A DNA stretch of 64,000 bases from the NCBI RefSeq assembly GCF_030272615.1, contig NC_081408.1, positions 61,872,614-61,936,613 on the forward strand, read 5' to 3'. Every line of letters starts with the position of its first letter. The stretch's first letter is position 1. Under the pieces are notes generated by a model. That model saw only the letters and a program-made list of their open reading frames with translations. It did no database searches and was not told the origin of the DNA. Shown piece after piece: positions 35,888 through 47,627 of the stretch. The position numbers and the translations under genes are program-made. Source of the DNA: Cryptomeria japonica. Lineage: Eukaryota > Streptophyta > Pinopsida > Cupressales > Cupressaceae.

Positions 35888-38800
35888 TCAGTTATCTACC
35901 GGAGGGGCAGAAAACCCTAACATGTCTCTCAAGTACTCAAATGGTTCTTTAGGAAAAGGTTTAGTGAAAATATTTGCAATCGTCTCTTTATTGTTCGCAT
36001 AAACCAATCTAACTTCATTTAATTCCACGTTTTTCTTCAAAATGTTGTACTTGATAGATATGTGCTTTGGATTAGAATGAAATAACAAATTCTTTGATAT
36101 ATCAATAACAACAGACTTATCACAATGAATAACTACTGGTTCATTACAATCCACCTTTATATCCTTCAACATTTACTTCATCCATAAAATCTATGTACAG
36201 TTAGTAGCAGCAACAACATACTCAGCTTCAGCAGTAGATAAAGAAGTACATGAGCGTTTCTTGCTAATCCACGAAACAAGTTTCTTTCCAAGAAAGAAAG
36301 CTCCACCAGAAGTACTTTTCTGGTCATCAACATCTCTAGCCCAATCAGCATATGTATATTCACATAATGTAAAGTCATAATTTTTAGGGTACCATAAACC
36401 ATATTCAGTTGTTCCCTGCAAATACTTGAAAATCCTCTTCACTGCACTCACATGATTTTCTCTAGGATCACTTTGAAATATTGATACAATAAAAACAACA
36501 TTCATTATGCTAGGCCTAGTCTGAGTCAAATAAAGTAGAGCTCCAATCATATATTTGTATCTTGTAGGATTTACTAGTGCAAAAACATATTTTGTTGTTA
36601 ATTTATCACTTGTAACCATAGGAGTACTTACCAGTTTAGAATCTCCCATACCAAATTTCATTAATAACTCTCTAGCATACTTAGTTTGACAGATGAAAAT
36701 ACCTTTATCGGTTTGAATAATCTGCAAACCTAATACAAATTTCATTTCCCCAATCATAGACATTTCAAATTCTTTCTCCATATTCTTAGGAAATTCCATG
36801 CATAACTTATCTTCACCTCCAAAAATGATGTCATCAACATATAATTCAATAATCAGTATATCATCATCAGTGATCTTATAATATAAATTATTGTCAGTGT
36901 TACCCTTAGTAAAACCAAGCTTCAAAAGATATTTATCCAACCTGGCAGACCAAGCTCTAGGTGCTTGTTTCAATCCATATAAAACTTTCCTTAACCTAGA
37001 AACCATGTTTGTATCATTTGGAAGTGAAAAATTATCAGGTTGCTCAATATAAATTTCCTCATCAAGATCCCAATTCAAAAATGCACACTTAACATCCATC
37101 TAATAAACTTTGTAGTTTTTGTGGGTAGCATAGGCAAGAAATAATCTTACAACTTCAATCCTAGCTAGAGGTGCAAAAGTCTCTCCATAATCAATTCCTT
37201 CCTTCTGAGAATATCCTTTGCAACCAATCTAGCCTTATTCCTTATAAGTTTACCATCCTCATTCAATTTATTCTTAAAAGCCCATTTATTTCCAGTAACA
37301 TTCTCATTTTTTAGGTCAGGGAACCAAAGTCCATGTGTTATTTTTCTCAATCTGATCTAATTCTTCTTCCATAGCTTTCAACCAATATTCATCTTTATAT
37401 GCCTCAATTACTAATATCGATTCAACTTGTGAAATTAAATATACCTCATTAGTTATCAGTCTTCTTCTTTTCATTACTCCATTATTCTTATCCCCAATGA
37501 TCTGATCTTCTGAATGATTCAACCTCACATACCTAGGAGTCTTCTAACTCTCTGTTCCTCTTCTCGGTTCTTTAGTTACTATGGAATTTTATGATCCTTC
37601 CAGAGTAAATGGTTCAACACTCTGTTCTAGTAAAGATGCTACCAGTTCAGATATAATCATTTCTACCACCGGTTCCTTCTCATAAACTCTGATTTGACCT
37701 CTATTCAGCTCATCCACTTTGACATTAGCACTTTCCACAATTTTATGAAATCTCTTGTTATAACATCTATATGCCTTTATTTCATTAGATTAACCAATAA
37801 ATATGGCTTCATCACATCTAGGATAAACTTTTCTAATGATATCATCTCTTCTTCTATAACATTTGCTACCAAAGATTCTAAAATACTTAACTATAGGTGT
37901 ATTGCCAAACCATAATTCATAAGGTGTCTTATCAGTTTCTCCTCTAATATGTACTCTGTTGAATATATAAACCATTGTACTCACTTCTTCTCTCCATTAT
38001 ATATGAGGTAGACTAGCTTCCATCATCATTTTTCTAACAACATCCAAGATATTTCTATTCATCCTTTCCATAATTCCATTATGCTAAGGTGTCTCGGGAG
38101 TAGAAAATTGTCTTCTTATACCATGCTTCTCACAAAAGTTATTAAAATCTCTGGATGTGAATTCTCCACCATGATCTGACCTCAAACATTTAATTTTCAA
38201 TCCTATCTCAATTTCCACTTTAGCCTTAAAGATTTTAAACTTTTCAAATGGTCCAGATTTCTCCCTTAGGAAAATAACCCACATCATTCTAGAATAATCA
38301 TCAATGATTAGCATGAAATATCTATCACCTTGAAAACATTTAACTCTAGCAGGGCCACACAAATCAGTATGAATAATTTCAATAATATTATTTTTTACTC
38401 TTGTATACTCCTAAAAGAGGTTCTGACCTGTTTACCCATTTAAAATTCTTTGCATACCAGATTATAGGGCTTCACAATCTTAGGTATATCTCTAATTGCC
38501 TTAGTTGAATTGATCTTTACAATACAATCAAAATTCACATGACACAACCTTTTATGCCATAACCAACTCTCATCAATTTTTGCAATCAAACATATATTCT
38601 CACCGGAATTTAAATAAAATATATTACCTTTTGTTTGTGTACCAGTTGCAATATCCAAACCAGATTTGTTAATGATTTTGTATTTTCCATCCTTGAACTA
38701 GAATTGAAATCCGTTATCCACCAATTGTCCCACACTCAAAATATTATGCCTTAAGCCTTCAACATAATAAACATTGTCAGTAATATTCTTACCGTCCAAT

Positions 38801-40110
38801 GATATGGTTCCTTTTCCTTTGATCATACATGCTTTGTCATCTCCAAATCTAACCATACCGTCATCAAATTCTTGCAAATATAGAAACTTCCCTTTATCTC
38901 CAATCATATGATGTGAACAACCACTATCAATTACCCATTCATCCTTGTCTTCAATTTTAGCAGCAAGTGCCTTCTCTTCAGGTACATTCTCTTCCTATTC
39001 TAGAACATCTTCCTTGGTAGCCAGGAACACCCATTCCTTCCCATTGTTGGAACCACTAGCAGAGTCTTCTATCGGTTCATCATCAGAATTAGTAATGCCT
39101 TCCTCATCCACTATGTAGCATGATTTGTCTCTATTTTTCCTAACTTATACTTGTTCTGATATCTATGGTTAGGCTTAAGCGATCTTCTAACTCTTTCTTC
39201 AATTCTTGAATTCCTTTCAGGACATCTAGATGCAAAATGACTAATCTTATTACATGCAAAACATTTAAAAGGTGCTTTTCCTTCATACTTACTTCCTGTT
39301 GGTCCTTTAGGTATTGTTCTCATAAATAGGGCTTCAAGTTGCTCAAATTCATCATGTTCTCTTCATTTCATCAAATTCATTTGGATACAAAGCTTTCCAA
39401 TCTTTCTTGCTGGTTGCTGATGCAAATGGATGAAAAGCATGTTCAGTCTTCAGAGCTCTAGAAGGTCCAAATTATTCAAGCTCAAAAGAAGATAATTTCC
39501 CAAGCAAGGTATCTTTGTTGACAAAGGTATTAGCCATTGTTCCCAACTTATTAATAGCAGAAACCTTCATCTTGTAAGCCGGTGGTAGGGCTCTCAAAAA
39601 TTTAGAAACAATTTCATCTTCACTTAGAGTTCCACCACAACATTTAATTCCAATAACAATCTCATTTACCCTTTCCATGAATGAAGTAATCCTTTCATCT
39701 TCTTCCATCTTAAGGTTTTCATATCTCACCTGGTAACCATCAAGTTTAGCAATCTTCACTATAGGGTCACCTTCATCCAGAGTCTCCAACTTATCCCATA
39801 TAGCCTTTCCATATGATTTGTTAGTCAATCCCATTATTTTCTAATTAGAAAGTGTACAAAAGAGGGCTTCTCTTACTCTACAATCATTCTCGAGCTCCTT
39901 ATCTAGGTTTTCTAGAGGAGGCTTGCCAGATGCCAGATTATGAGGTGTAACACCATTCTGTGTGATCTCACAAATCTCCTTGCCAAGACATTTCAGATGA
40001 GTCTACTTCCAAATCTTCCACACTGTCTAATTTGTTCCATGAAGCCTAGGAATATCTCTTTGAAAGATAGCTCCAAATGAACTAGATGAACTTGAACTGT
40101 TAGTCGCCAT
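35888..40110 (-). pseudogene. C2: Ty1/copia gag-pol, decayed
   Basis: Read on the minus strand from ATG at 40110-40108 (MATNSSS...). Gag includes YENLKMEEDERITSFMERVN (about 39725) and FLRALPPAYK. The zinc knuckle is CFACNKISHFASRC (about 39255). A protease/pre-integrase part (38907-38440) includes WLWHKRLCHVNF. Integrase (38362-37790) includes IDDYSRMMWV, SDHGGEFTS and NGIMERMNRN. RT (37528-36400) includes LYGLKQAPRAW and LYVDDIIFGG (about 36840). RNase H includes STSGGAFFLGKKLVSW and STAEAEYVVA, then HISIKYN, ending PPVDN before TGA at 35890-35888. The frame changes at least six times, and many stops are present. The gag start has TAG codons near codons 29 and 37. The element cannot be autonomous. 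Confidence 0.92.
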
Positions 40111-40154
40111 AGGATCTTCCTCAAGCAGTTAATCTTTCTATAGAGATGACCAAA

Positions 40155-40168
40155 GCTTTGATACCAAT
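40155..40168 (-). other. C2: primer binding site
   Basis: On the minus strand this reads TTGGTATCAAAGC, directly after the LTR. It is close to TGGTATCAGAGC, the usual copia site pairing with initiator Met-tRNA, which also appears in C3 at 62009. Confidence 0.85.
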
Positions 40169-41097
40169 TGTTAGATAGTTTAAATAACTGAAAGACAACT
40201 GAGAGGGGGGTGAACTAGTTGTCATAGATTACGAGAACATTTATCAATTAAAACTTTAATACCGGAACCCAAAACATTAATACCGAAATGTTTAAACCAA
40301 ATACCATAATAACAGTTAAACCAATTAAGCATAAATAATAATCACAAAATAAATACCATCCACGTGACACCAAGATTTATACGTGGAAAACCCGATAAAG
40401 GGAAAAACCATGGTGGGAAGCCTACCCACAGTCAGATAATACTTCTGCACTAAGTATGTGAATTACAATTGAGGGGTCTGCACTTGTAGGAAGGCCAACA
40501 ACCTAGAGTGCATTTCTCATCATAAAAGGATTCTCACTGACTACATAGAAATCTAGACTAAAATCCGGAGAAGTGTTTGAACTCCAAAGATAGCATCTCC
40601 TATGCCTGATTACAATTCCGGTTAAGCTCTATACCGGAGGACTAAATCCTCTTACATAAACCCAACTCGATCACCAATGATCAACCAAATCCTCTGCCTG
40701 AACAATATTACATTATTCGCACATTACATATCCATATCCCATTCCTTGAACTTATACCTATCCCATGATGATCTACAATGAGATCTTACATCTTATACAT
40801 ACAAACCCTCGACCACAAACAATTTGGTCGGCCACCAAACAATAAACCAGTTACATAATTACAAAACATGTCATCCTTAGACCAAATAGATAATATCCAA
40901 CACATAAGACATCCCAAAAACACATCAAGAGGTCCAATCCACATGTTACATTAAGCCGGTCCATAACCTAGATCAATCGAGACCCAATATAGGTCCACAC
41001 ACTAAAGCAATGATCTCCATCGGCCAAGTCTCAAACATGATCACCAGCAACATCCTCAATCTCCACCAGATGCTGCGCCAACACCACTTATCCATAT
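40169..41097 (-). repeat. C2: 5' LTR, part proximal to gag
   Basis: Window orientation opens TGTTAGATAG. It aligns with 32517-33140 and continues across the solo-LTR site into sequence matching 34842-35150. It stops at 41097 where T3 inserted, and resumes at 59593. Confidence 0.9.
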
Positions 41098-42564
41098 TGT
41101 AGACATATAAAAATGACCATATTCCTAAATGAATATTTTATGTTCATTTCTCTATTTGATTAAATCCAATTTAATTAAATTATCCACATTCTTCTATTTT
41201 ATTAAATAAATTACTCAATTTATTTAAATTAAATTCACTATACCATTTAATGAATAAATCATTTTATTCAATTAAATCCCCCTATCCACTTTTAATTAAA
41301 TTCAAATTTAATTAAATAGTTATCCTAAATTGAATAAATCATATTTATTTAATTTCTCCAAATTGCAACCAAATTGAATGAAAATCATTTAATTCAATTA
41401 AATCCTATTATCCCCTCATCTACTTGCAAAATCCCAAACCCCTTCCTAATCCCTTCTAGAATCTTCAAATCGCTTCTAATTAACCTAACCCTCCTCTAAA
41501 CTTTGTCACATCCCTAAGCAAAGGGAAGTCACTTCTCAAAAACCTTAAAGTCTTTGATAACCATTGAAGGTTTTCAACCTTCAACCACTAAAAACCTTAA
41601 AGTCTTTGAAAACCATTAAAGGCTTCCAACCTTCAACCACTTAATCCCTAAAGTCTCCAATAACCATTAATGGTTAATTCAAACCTTCCCACATGGTTAA
41701 AATATTTGTTTTGACTCAACCTCTATCCAACCCAAGGGTCTCATCAGGTCATTAATGCTTTGACCATGATTATCTCTTAATCATTTGCACAAAGGTTTAT
41801 CTTTGGATTAACTCTTAATCCAGTGGGTAAGCCTAACTTAGACTTGACCCTTAGCCTTTAGATAACCATGAGGTCTTCTCAGGCCTTTAATGCCTCCAAC
41901 CTCTTCTCTCAACCCAATCCTATGTTGACACTTGTCACCATTTCATTGGTACAAATTATGCACATTGATCCCCAACTTTCAAACCTGGCCCTTGATTAAA
42001 CCTTTCAATCCTGACCATCCATTGCCCTATTTTTGCTATAAATAAAGCTCTCATTCCTCCATTCTTAACAATCATCTTTCAAATTTGAAGCATTATACTT
42101 ATGCTCAAATACTTTCAAGCTTTTTCATCATCTTTATGCTCTTCATTTAGCCTCTTTTAGATCAAATATGCATGCTTAGATTACTTTCTTTATCATTTTA
42201 GTTCAATCATAGACTAAATATAGTATGATAGGATAGTATTCATACTAACCTCGTCATCTTATCATCTAGTTTATTGCATTTTTAGCATCATACATAGCTT
42301 CATATCTATTTCATACTAAATCTATCAAAGCATCTCTTGTTCTCATATTTGCCATCCCTAAACCATTTTACTCAGTGATCTGAGAGCAAAAACATTGGTT
42401 TGAGGGACATTGTGAGATAGAGAACCATGGGACCCTCCTTGGGAAGCTGAGTAACACTACGTTACTCCATAGCTTGCATCAAGAAGTCCTCTGTGTGTGT
42501 GTGGACTAGTATTTAACTAAATTTTCACATATTAAGTTTTATTCGCACACTTTTTCCGCATACA
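41098..42564 (+). repeat. T3: 5' LTR
   Basis: A 1467-bp LTR opening TGTAGACATA and ending about CGCATACA. It pairs with 58144-59589: by eye about 20 substitutions, plus one 22-base segment (after CTAT, about 42326-42347) missing from the 3' copy. A TATAAATA box lies at 42037-42044. Two adjacent copies of an ACCTTAAAGTCTTTGA-type unit lie near 41540-41640. CATAT (41093-41097) precedes it and CATAT recurs at 59588-59592, so the target duplication is CATAT or a shorter overlap with the terminal CA. Confidence 0.93.
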
Positions 42565-42568
42565 TTTC

Positions 42569-42586
42569 TGGTGCCCACTGTGGGGC
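42569..42586 (+). other. T3: primer binding site
   Basis: TGGTGCCCACTGTGGGGC starts four bases after the LTR end, the position expected for a gypsy tRNA-priming site. Confidence 0.75.
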
Positions 42587-42652
42587 ACTACCCCAAATAA
42601 CAAATCATTTTTTCAAATTGATCACTTTTGTAGGTCCGCGGGAAACAGGAAT

Positions 42653-43078
42653 CAGCGCATCGAAAACATACAGTAGCGCATCCACCTAACAGTTTAGCAC
42701 TTCTAGCCTAATGTTTAGCGCGTGGGCTCTCTGTTTTAGCGTGTGAAGTCCATTTCTTAGCGCATGAGTCTGTTTAACAAATTTTTCCTGTAGGTCTCGA
42801 TGCGGGCAAAACACAAAGTAGAGCATCGAGCTGACAGATTAGCGCATCAAAACTCCATTTTGGCGCTTGTAATACATCATCCAGCGCTTTGAACTCAAAC
42901 ATTAGCGCATCAGATTTAAAATTTCCTTGCAGAACTGTTCGCAGAAAAAAAAGACAAACACAAAGTAGCGCTTCCAACACCCAGATCAGCGCATCCAGAG
43001 AACAGAGTAGCGCGTCTACCATAAAGTTTAGCGCATCGCACATATATTATAATGCGTACAGTTTGTTCTGTAGCGCAT
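42653..43078 (+). repeat. T3: first sense array of TAGCGC cores, 21-bp phase
   Basis: Cores (TAGCGCAT or variants, including CAGCGC and TGGCGC) start at 42653, 42674, 42695, 42716, 42737, 42758, then 42819, 42840, 42861, 42882, 42903, then 42966, 42987, 43008, 43029, 43050 (weak) and 43071. Within blocks the step is exactly 21; the 42903-42966 gap is 63 (three steps), and only the 61-bp gap at 42758-42819 breaks phase. The 13 bases between cores are unrelated from unit to unit, so this is a phased motif series rather than an ordinary tandem repeat. Confidence 0.93.
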
Positions 43079-44283
43079 CAAAAAAAAAAAAATTATTGTA
43101 ACCGAATTAAAATTTTAGACTTGTAGAAATCCTCCAGAATCACCTGACATTTTATCTTTTTGTTTGTTTGCAGGGTTCTAACGGTTTCTTGCAGGTAGAG
43201 CGAGGAATTTTATTTTTACAAACAACAACAAAAAAAAAAAAAAATGATTTCTTTTGTTAACCTCCAAAACAAAAAATTTGCTTTGTTGACCATTTCCATT
43301 TTTTTAGATCAGCAAATCTTTCTTTAAGATTAAAAAGAACATCATGTTTTTGTGGAGCAATATCTCTACATAGGTTAGCAAATAACTGAATTAGAGGTTT
43401 AAAAAGAACAATTGATTGCTCTGTCTCGAAAGTGGTAGGAATATGCTTTCCCCTTAACTGGGTGATCAAAAATCCAGACCACTCTTACTGCTTTCAGTTA
43501 TTTCAAAGTATATACATCCTTTAGCAGGCCTGCCTTCCCGAGGAGTTGCAATCAACTCTTAAAGCCATTTATGGCCAGTGTGAAGGGAACGACCTAAGTG
43601 GGGAACGGCTTTGACGCCAAGAATTCCAACCCACTATAATCAAATGTGGAAAGTGACGAAAGTCCTTTTCAATGGTTGCGTGCAGTGATTAGCCTTCCCC
43701 TAGTATCCTCGAGATACGTAAACCCTTTGTTCTAAAGGTTGGGAAGCCTCCTGAGGGAGTTTATCACTGATAGCCAAACGGGAAGCCTGATTACGAACCA
43801 TAGAATTAGAAACTTTGAGCCGAGTCAGTAACTAAACATTATAACATCATAGTACAAGAGTGGGGAAGAATCCGCCCCCAAAATTACTCACCATATATCT
43901 CCCAAGATAACTACTCAATTGTGAAGCAATTCACTTTGGGTTAACTTCTAGCAAAAGGCAAAAAAATGGGCGCCCCCTAGGGGTGACATGGCTGTTTGAG
44001 CTGACGGAGTATCGAGACTAGTGGCCTATGATGTTATTGATGACCCTTGAATAAAGAGTCTTTTCTGAAGTGTCTTACTTGTATCCAAACTTGTTAAAAC
44101 ATTGGGGATTTGAACACATCCTCACAAGAATATACACTTTTTGTTAGATTAAGCAAAATGATTGTACTTTGTGTGCCATGCTTACATTTGTTATTTCAGA
44201 AAATCATCCATCACACTTGAAAATTTCTCAACAAAATTCAAAATCCACAAAACAATCTCCTAAACAAAAAAATCAGGGCAGTC
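43079..44283 (+). other. T3: leader between the two sense arrays
   Basis: Non-coding. A strong acceptor-like site, a T-rich run then TTTGTTTGCAG at about 43172, is followed by TTCTAACGGTTTCTTGCAG and a possible donor GTAGAG. The same arrangement is in T2 near 8661-8693. The block at about 43425-43990 (TCTCGAAAGTGGTAGG ... GCCTGCCTTCCCGAG ... GGGAACGACCTAAG) is shared with T2. No gene is seen. Confidence 0.6.
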
Positions 44284-44909
44284 TAGCGCATAAGAGCAAC
44301 ATCTTAGCGCGTGGAACACTTCTATTAGCGCATCCAAACATCAAATTAGCGCGTGCAGTTAAAACAGTAGCGTTTCAATCCTGAGGTAAACCAGTATACA
44401 ATCCTTTAGCGCATCCACAACACAGTCTAGCACATCTCAGCAACCTCTTAGCGCGTAGGAATTAAAGATTAGCGCACGAAACAAAATGGTCAGCGCGTAG
44501 CAAACCCAGTATAGCGCATAATTTTTCAAAAAATTTCAAACAACAATTTTCAACAGTCCTATTTTAGCGCGTAGCGACCACATCCTAGCACGTAGCATAC
44601 ATACATTAGCGCATCTACTCAAAAAACTAGCGCGTGTCAGGCCGAGTGTAGCGTGTAACTTTTTCAAAAAATTCAACAGCAACTTTCAACAGACCTAACG
44701 TTAGCGCGTGAAAGAAACAGCTTAGCGCGTTGAAATCATATTATAGCACATATTTTCCAACAGTTAGCGCATTTAAAGCCCACTCTAGCGCGTATATTTT
44801 TCACAGTCAAAATAAAAATTTTCCAAAATCTAAATTTTAGCACGTATCTCGAGGTAGATTAGCACGTGTGCTCTTTCCTTTAGCGCATCAAAGCAATTAA
44901 GTAGCGCAT
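44284..44909 (+). repeat. T3: second sense array of TAGCGC cores with 137-bp higher order
   Basis: Cores start at 44284, 44305, 44326, 44347, 44368, 44407, 44428, 44449, 44470, 44491, 44512, 44565, 44586, 44607, 44628, 44649, 44702, 44723, 44744, 44765, 44786, 44838, 44859, 44881 and 44902. Steps are 21 except gaps of 39, 53, 53, 52 and one 22. The two 53-bp gaps hold similar T/A-rich text (TTTTTCAAAAAATT, then CAACAG), so 44512-44649 and 44649-44786 are two copies of a 137-bp unit. Core variants are TAGCGCAT, TAGCGCGT and TAGCACGT. Confidence 0.92.
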
Positions 44910-45785
44910 CTAATCTCTGTTTTCGTGTATGATTAAAAGCCGAAAAACAGAAAGTTGAAACTGAGAATTTTTGAAAATTTCAAAAACATTTTAAAAGACT
45001 TTTTCATCAAAAATTCATCTTTTTTCAAACTAGAGTGACAAAGACAAACCATTGAAAACTTTTCTCAAGTTAAATTTGTGTCAAACAAAGTTGTCAGAAT
45101 CTGAAACGAATCGCACAATAGAGGACGTCTCTCCTATCATAATCCGGAAAAATTTTCATCATCAGTCTCAATCAAATCCTTTAACATCTTACAGATTTTT
45201 TTTATTTTACAAACACTTGTCTAAAAATTCTCCAATCGTCAAATCTAGTTTCCAGATCGGGAAGCTTTTATCCATATCATTTGACACACTTTATCGTGAA
45301 GGGGCAACCTTCATTCTGATAAAGTAAGATTTGAAATTTCGAAAACAAGAATCAACTGAATCCAAACCAATCAAAAGAAATCATTGATCACTCTTGCATG
45401 ACTAATCCCCTTATTCTGAGAAGAAAGAACCTTTATCGTAACATCACGTTGAAGAAACAACAACCTAGCTTTTCCAAATTCATCAAGTGAAATAAGTTTT
45501 TATACATCAATTGTCAACTCTTCAAATCTCATCGGGTATTTCTTCATCACGTCAAACGTTATATCCAAAACAAATCTAGCGAATTTGACAAAGAACCCCT
45601 GAAAACAAGAGCATACTGTCAAAAGTCTGCTTTTAAACAAAAGATAAACCGAGGTGGGAAAATCGATCCAACATTTTTACCCGACGAGTGCATCACATAT
45701 AACACATCTCGACCAGAACCACCAACGCCTGAACGACACATCGAAGAGGCTTTAGTTCCTTTCATCACTGAAAGCTTCTACTAAA
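44910..45785 (+). other. T3: last part of the leader before gag
   Basis: A-rich, non-coding. The frame at 45052-45327 has no family signature. I see no recognisable structure beyond runs of TTTCAAAA. Whether the leader is spliced is not decidable by eye. Confidence 0.5.
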
Positions 45786-47627
45786 ATGCCTGTTACTCGC
45801 TCTCAATGAGACAAACAAAGCGAGGCACACACAGAATCAAGTATGAATCAAAGATTATCAAATCCTTTTGAAGTTCCACCCGTAGAAGAACCTGAAATTA
45901 CCGAAACCCTTCTTAGAGAATGTCAAGTAAATCCCACCTTCCAAAAACTTGTCGAAAAGCTCATGGAAAATGACAAGGAAAAATATTTGTTGATGCTCAC
46001 AAGCAAGGGTGTTAAACTTCCGGAAGATTTCGACCCAAATCTTTTTCAAACCGAATCCCGGCAATATGCATCTCAAGAACAAAACCGAGAAGAAGAAACT
46101 CACATACCTAAACAACATAACTTTGAACAACACATTCCAGAACAATGCATACTAGAAATGCGTATACCTGAACTAGAAACACCAGAGCAACATATACCAT
46201 TTACCACTCCCTTTCAGTTGAGAACCAATACAAGGCAAGAACTTTTTCCTTGGCAAGACAATGCACCCTTGATTGCTCTTACTCAACAAATGCAAATGTT
46301 ACAAAAGCAAATACAGGATATGCAACAAGGGACAACAGTGCGGTACTCTTTAAACGAAATCTGTCCTTATCCATTTGATAGAAGCTTGAACATGGTGCCT
46401 TTTCCTTCAAACTCAGACGTTCCCAAATTTGATAAATATGATGGGAAAGGTGATCCTCAGGATCATGTTCAAGAATTTTGCACCATGAGTCTTGAATTTG
46501 CTCATGATGACACTTATCTAATGAGGTTGTTCCCAAGAATCCTGGGAGGACAAACAATGGAATGGTTATCCAAGATTACACCACCTGTCAGATCATTTGA
46601 CGAATTGGTTAACAAATTCATCACCCACTATTCTTACAACATCCAACATGCCATAACCATGCTAGATGTTTGCAACACCAAACAAAAGAACAATGAAACA
46701 TTCATGTTCTTCCTTCAGCGTTGGCGACGCATGGTATCCAGATATCCTCGCGATATTCCTGAAAAGGAGAAAATGGAAATCTTCATTGATAACTTAAATG
46801 GTGAGATGAGTTACAGACTCAAACTTCAATGCATACCATCCTTTGCCAAATTGATTGAAAATGGCATTCAAGTAGAGGAAGCTTGTGTCAAAAAGGGAAC
46901 ACTCAAATTCTACAAGGAAGGAACAAATTCATCAAACTACAATAACCAAAACAACACCAACTTTGACAAATCTAGATTTTGGACTCGAAACAAAAATGAA
47001 AGCAACAATGAACCACATGATCCTAAATCGAAACAAACAGTGCTTGCATTATCTGGAAATCCTCAGAACACGAAAAATGCTAAAGATGCTACTCCCAGTG
47101 CTAATACGTATGTGCAAAACACTGATCAAGGACAAATCAACACCAACGATAACCGAGGCAAAAACATGAAACCAGGACCTAACAACAATCCACGCAACAA
47201 TACAAACAATTTCCAAAAGCATATCTTCACACCACTGGGACAATCACTAGAATCCGCATTCAAAGAACTTTTGGCAAACAAGGTTCTTTCTTTACCACCA
47301 ATCAACAATTATGAACCCCTAGTCAAACCACCTTGGTGGAATGATTCACACTATTGTGATTTCCATCGCAACAAGGGTCATAGAACAAACAAGTGCATGA
47401 GATTGAAACACATAATCCAGGACATGATTGATCGAGGTGACTTAACGGTGGATGGTCTCAAAACAAATAATGATCATGAAGCCTTCAAAAATCCTCTCCC
47501 AAATTACAACAAAGATGGAGCATCAACTTCAAATGATACACGCGGAGCTCGTATTAATCACATTTACGATAACACTATCAATCATATATCAGTTGAAGAT
47601 CATCAAATAAATGTCATCACCATCTGA
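45786..47627 (+). pseudogene. T3: gag, almost intact
   Basis: The family start is ATG at 45786 (MPVTRSQ, as in T2), but codon 8 is TGA (45807, a CGA-type change); an uninterrupted frame then starts at 45843 and runs 594 codons. Visible parts are VEKLMENDKEKYLLML (about 45950), the capsid-like DPQDHVQEFCTMSLEFAHDD (about 46450), QTMEWLSKITPP (about 46550), LQRWRRMVSRYP (about 46710), a long Asn-rich spacer (46930-47220) and the knuckle-like C-x2-H-x4-H-x4-C (YCDFHRNKGHRTNKC, about 47355). It ends at TGA 47625-47627, where the pol frame continues without shift, so this stop is probably damage and gag-pol was one frame of about 2490 codons. This makes T3 a good reference for reading T2. Confidence 0.92.

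Noticed and set aside
42774-43043. 89-codon minus-strand frame with repeated DALxxxxDAL
   Set aside because: Product of the 21-bp phase of the T3 leader array, not a gene.
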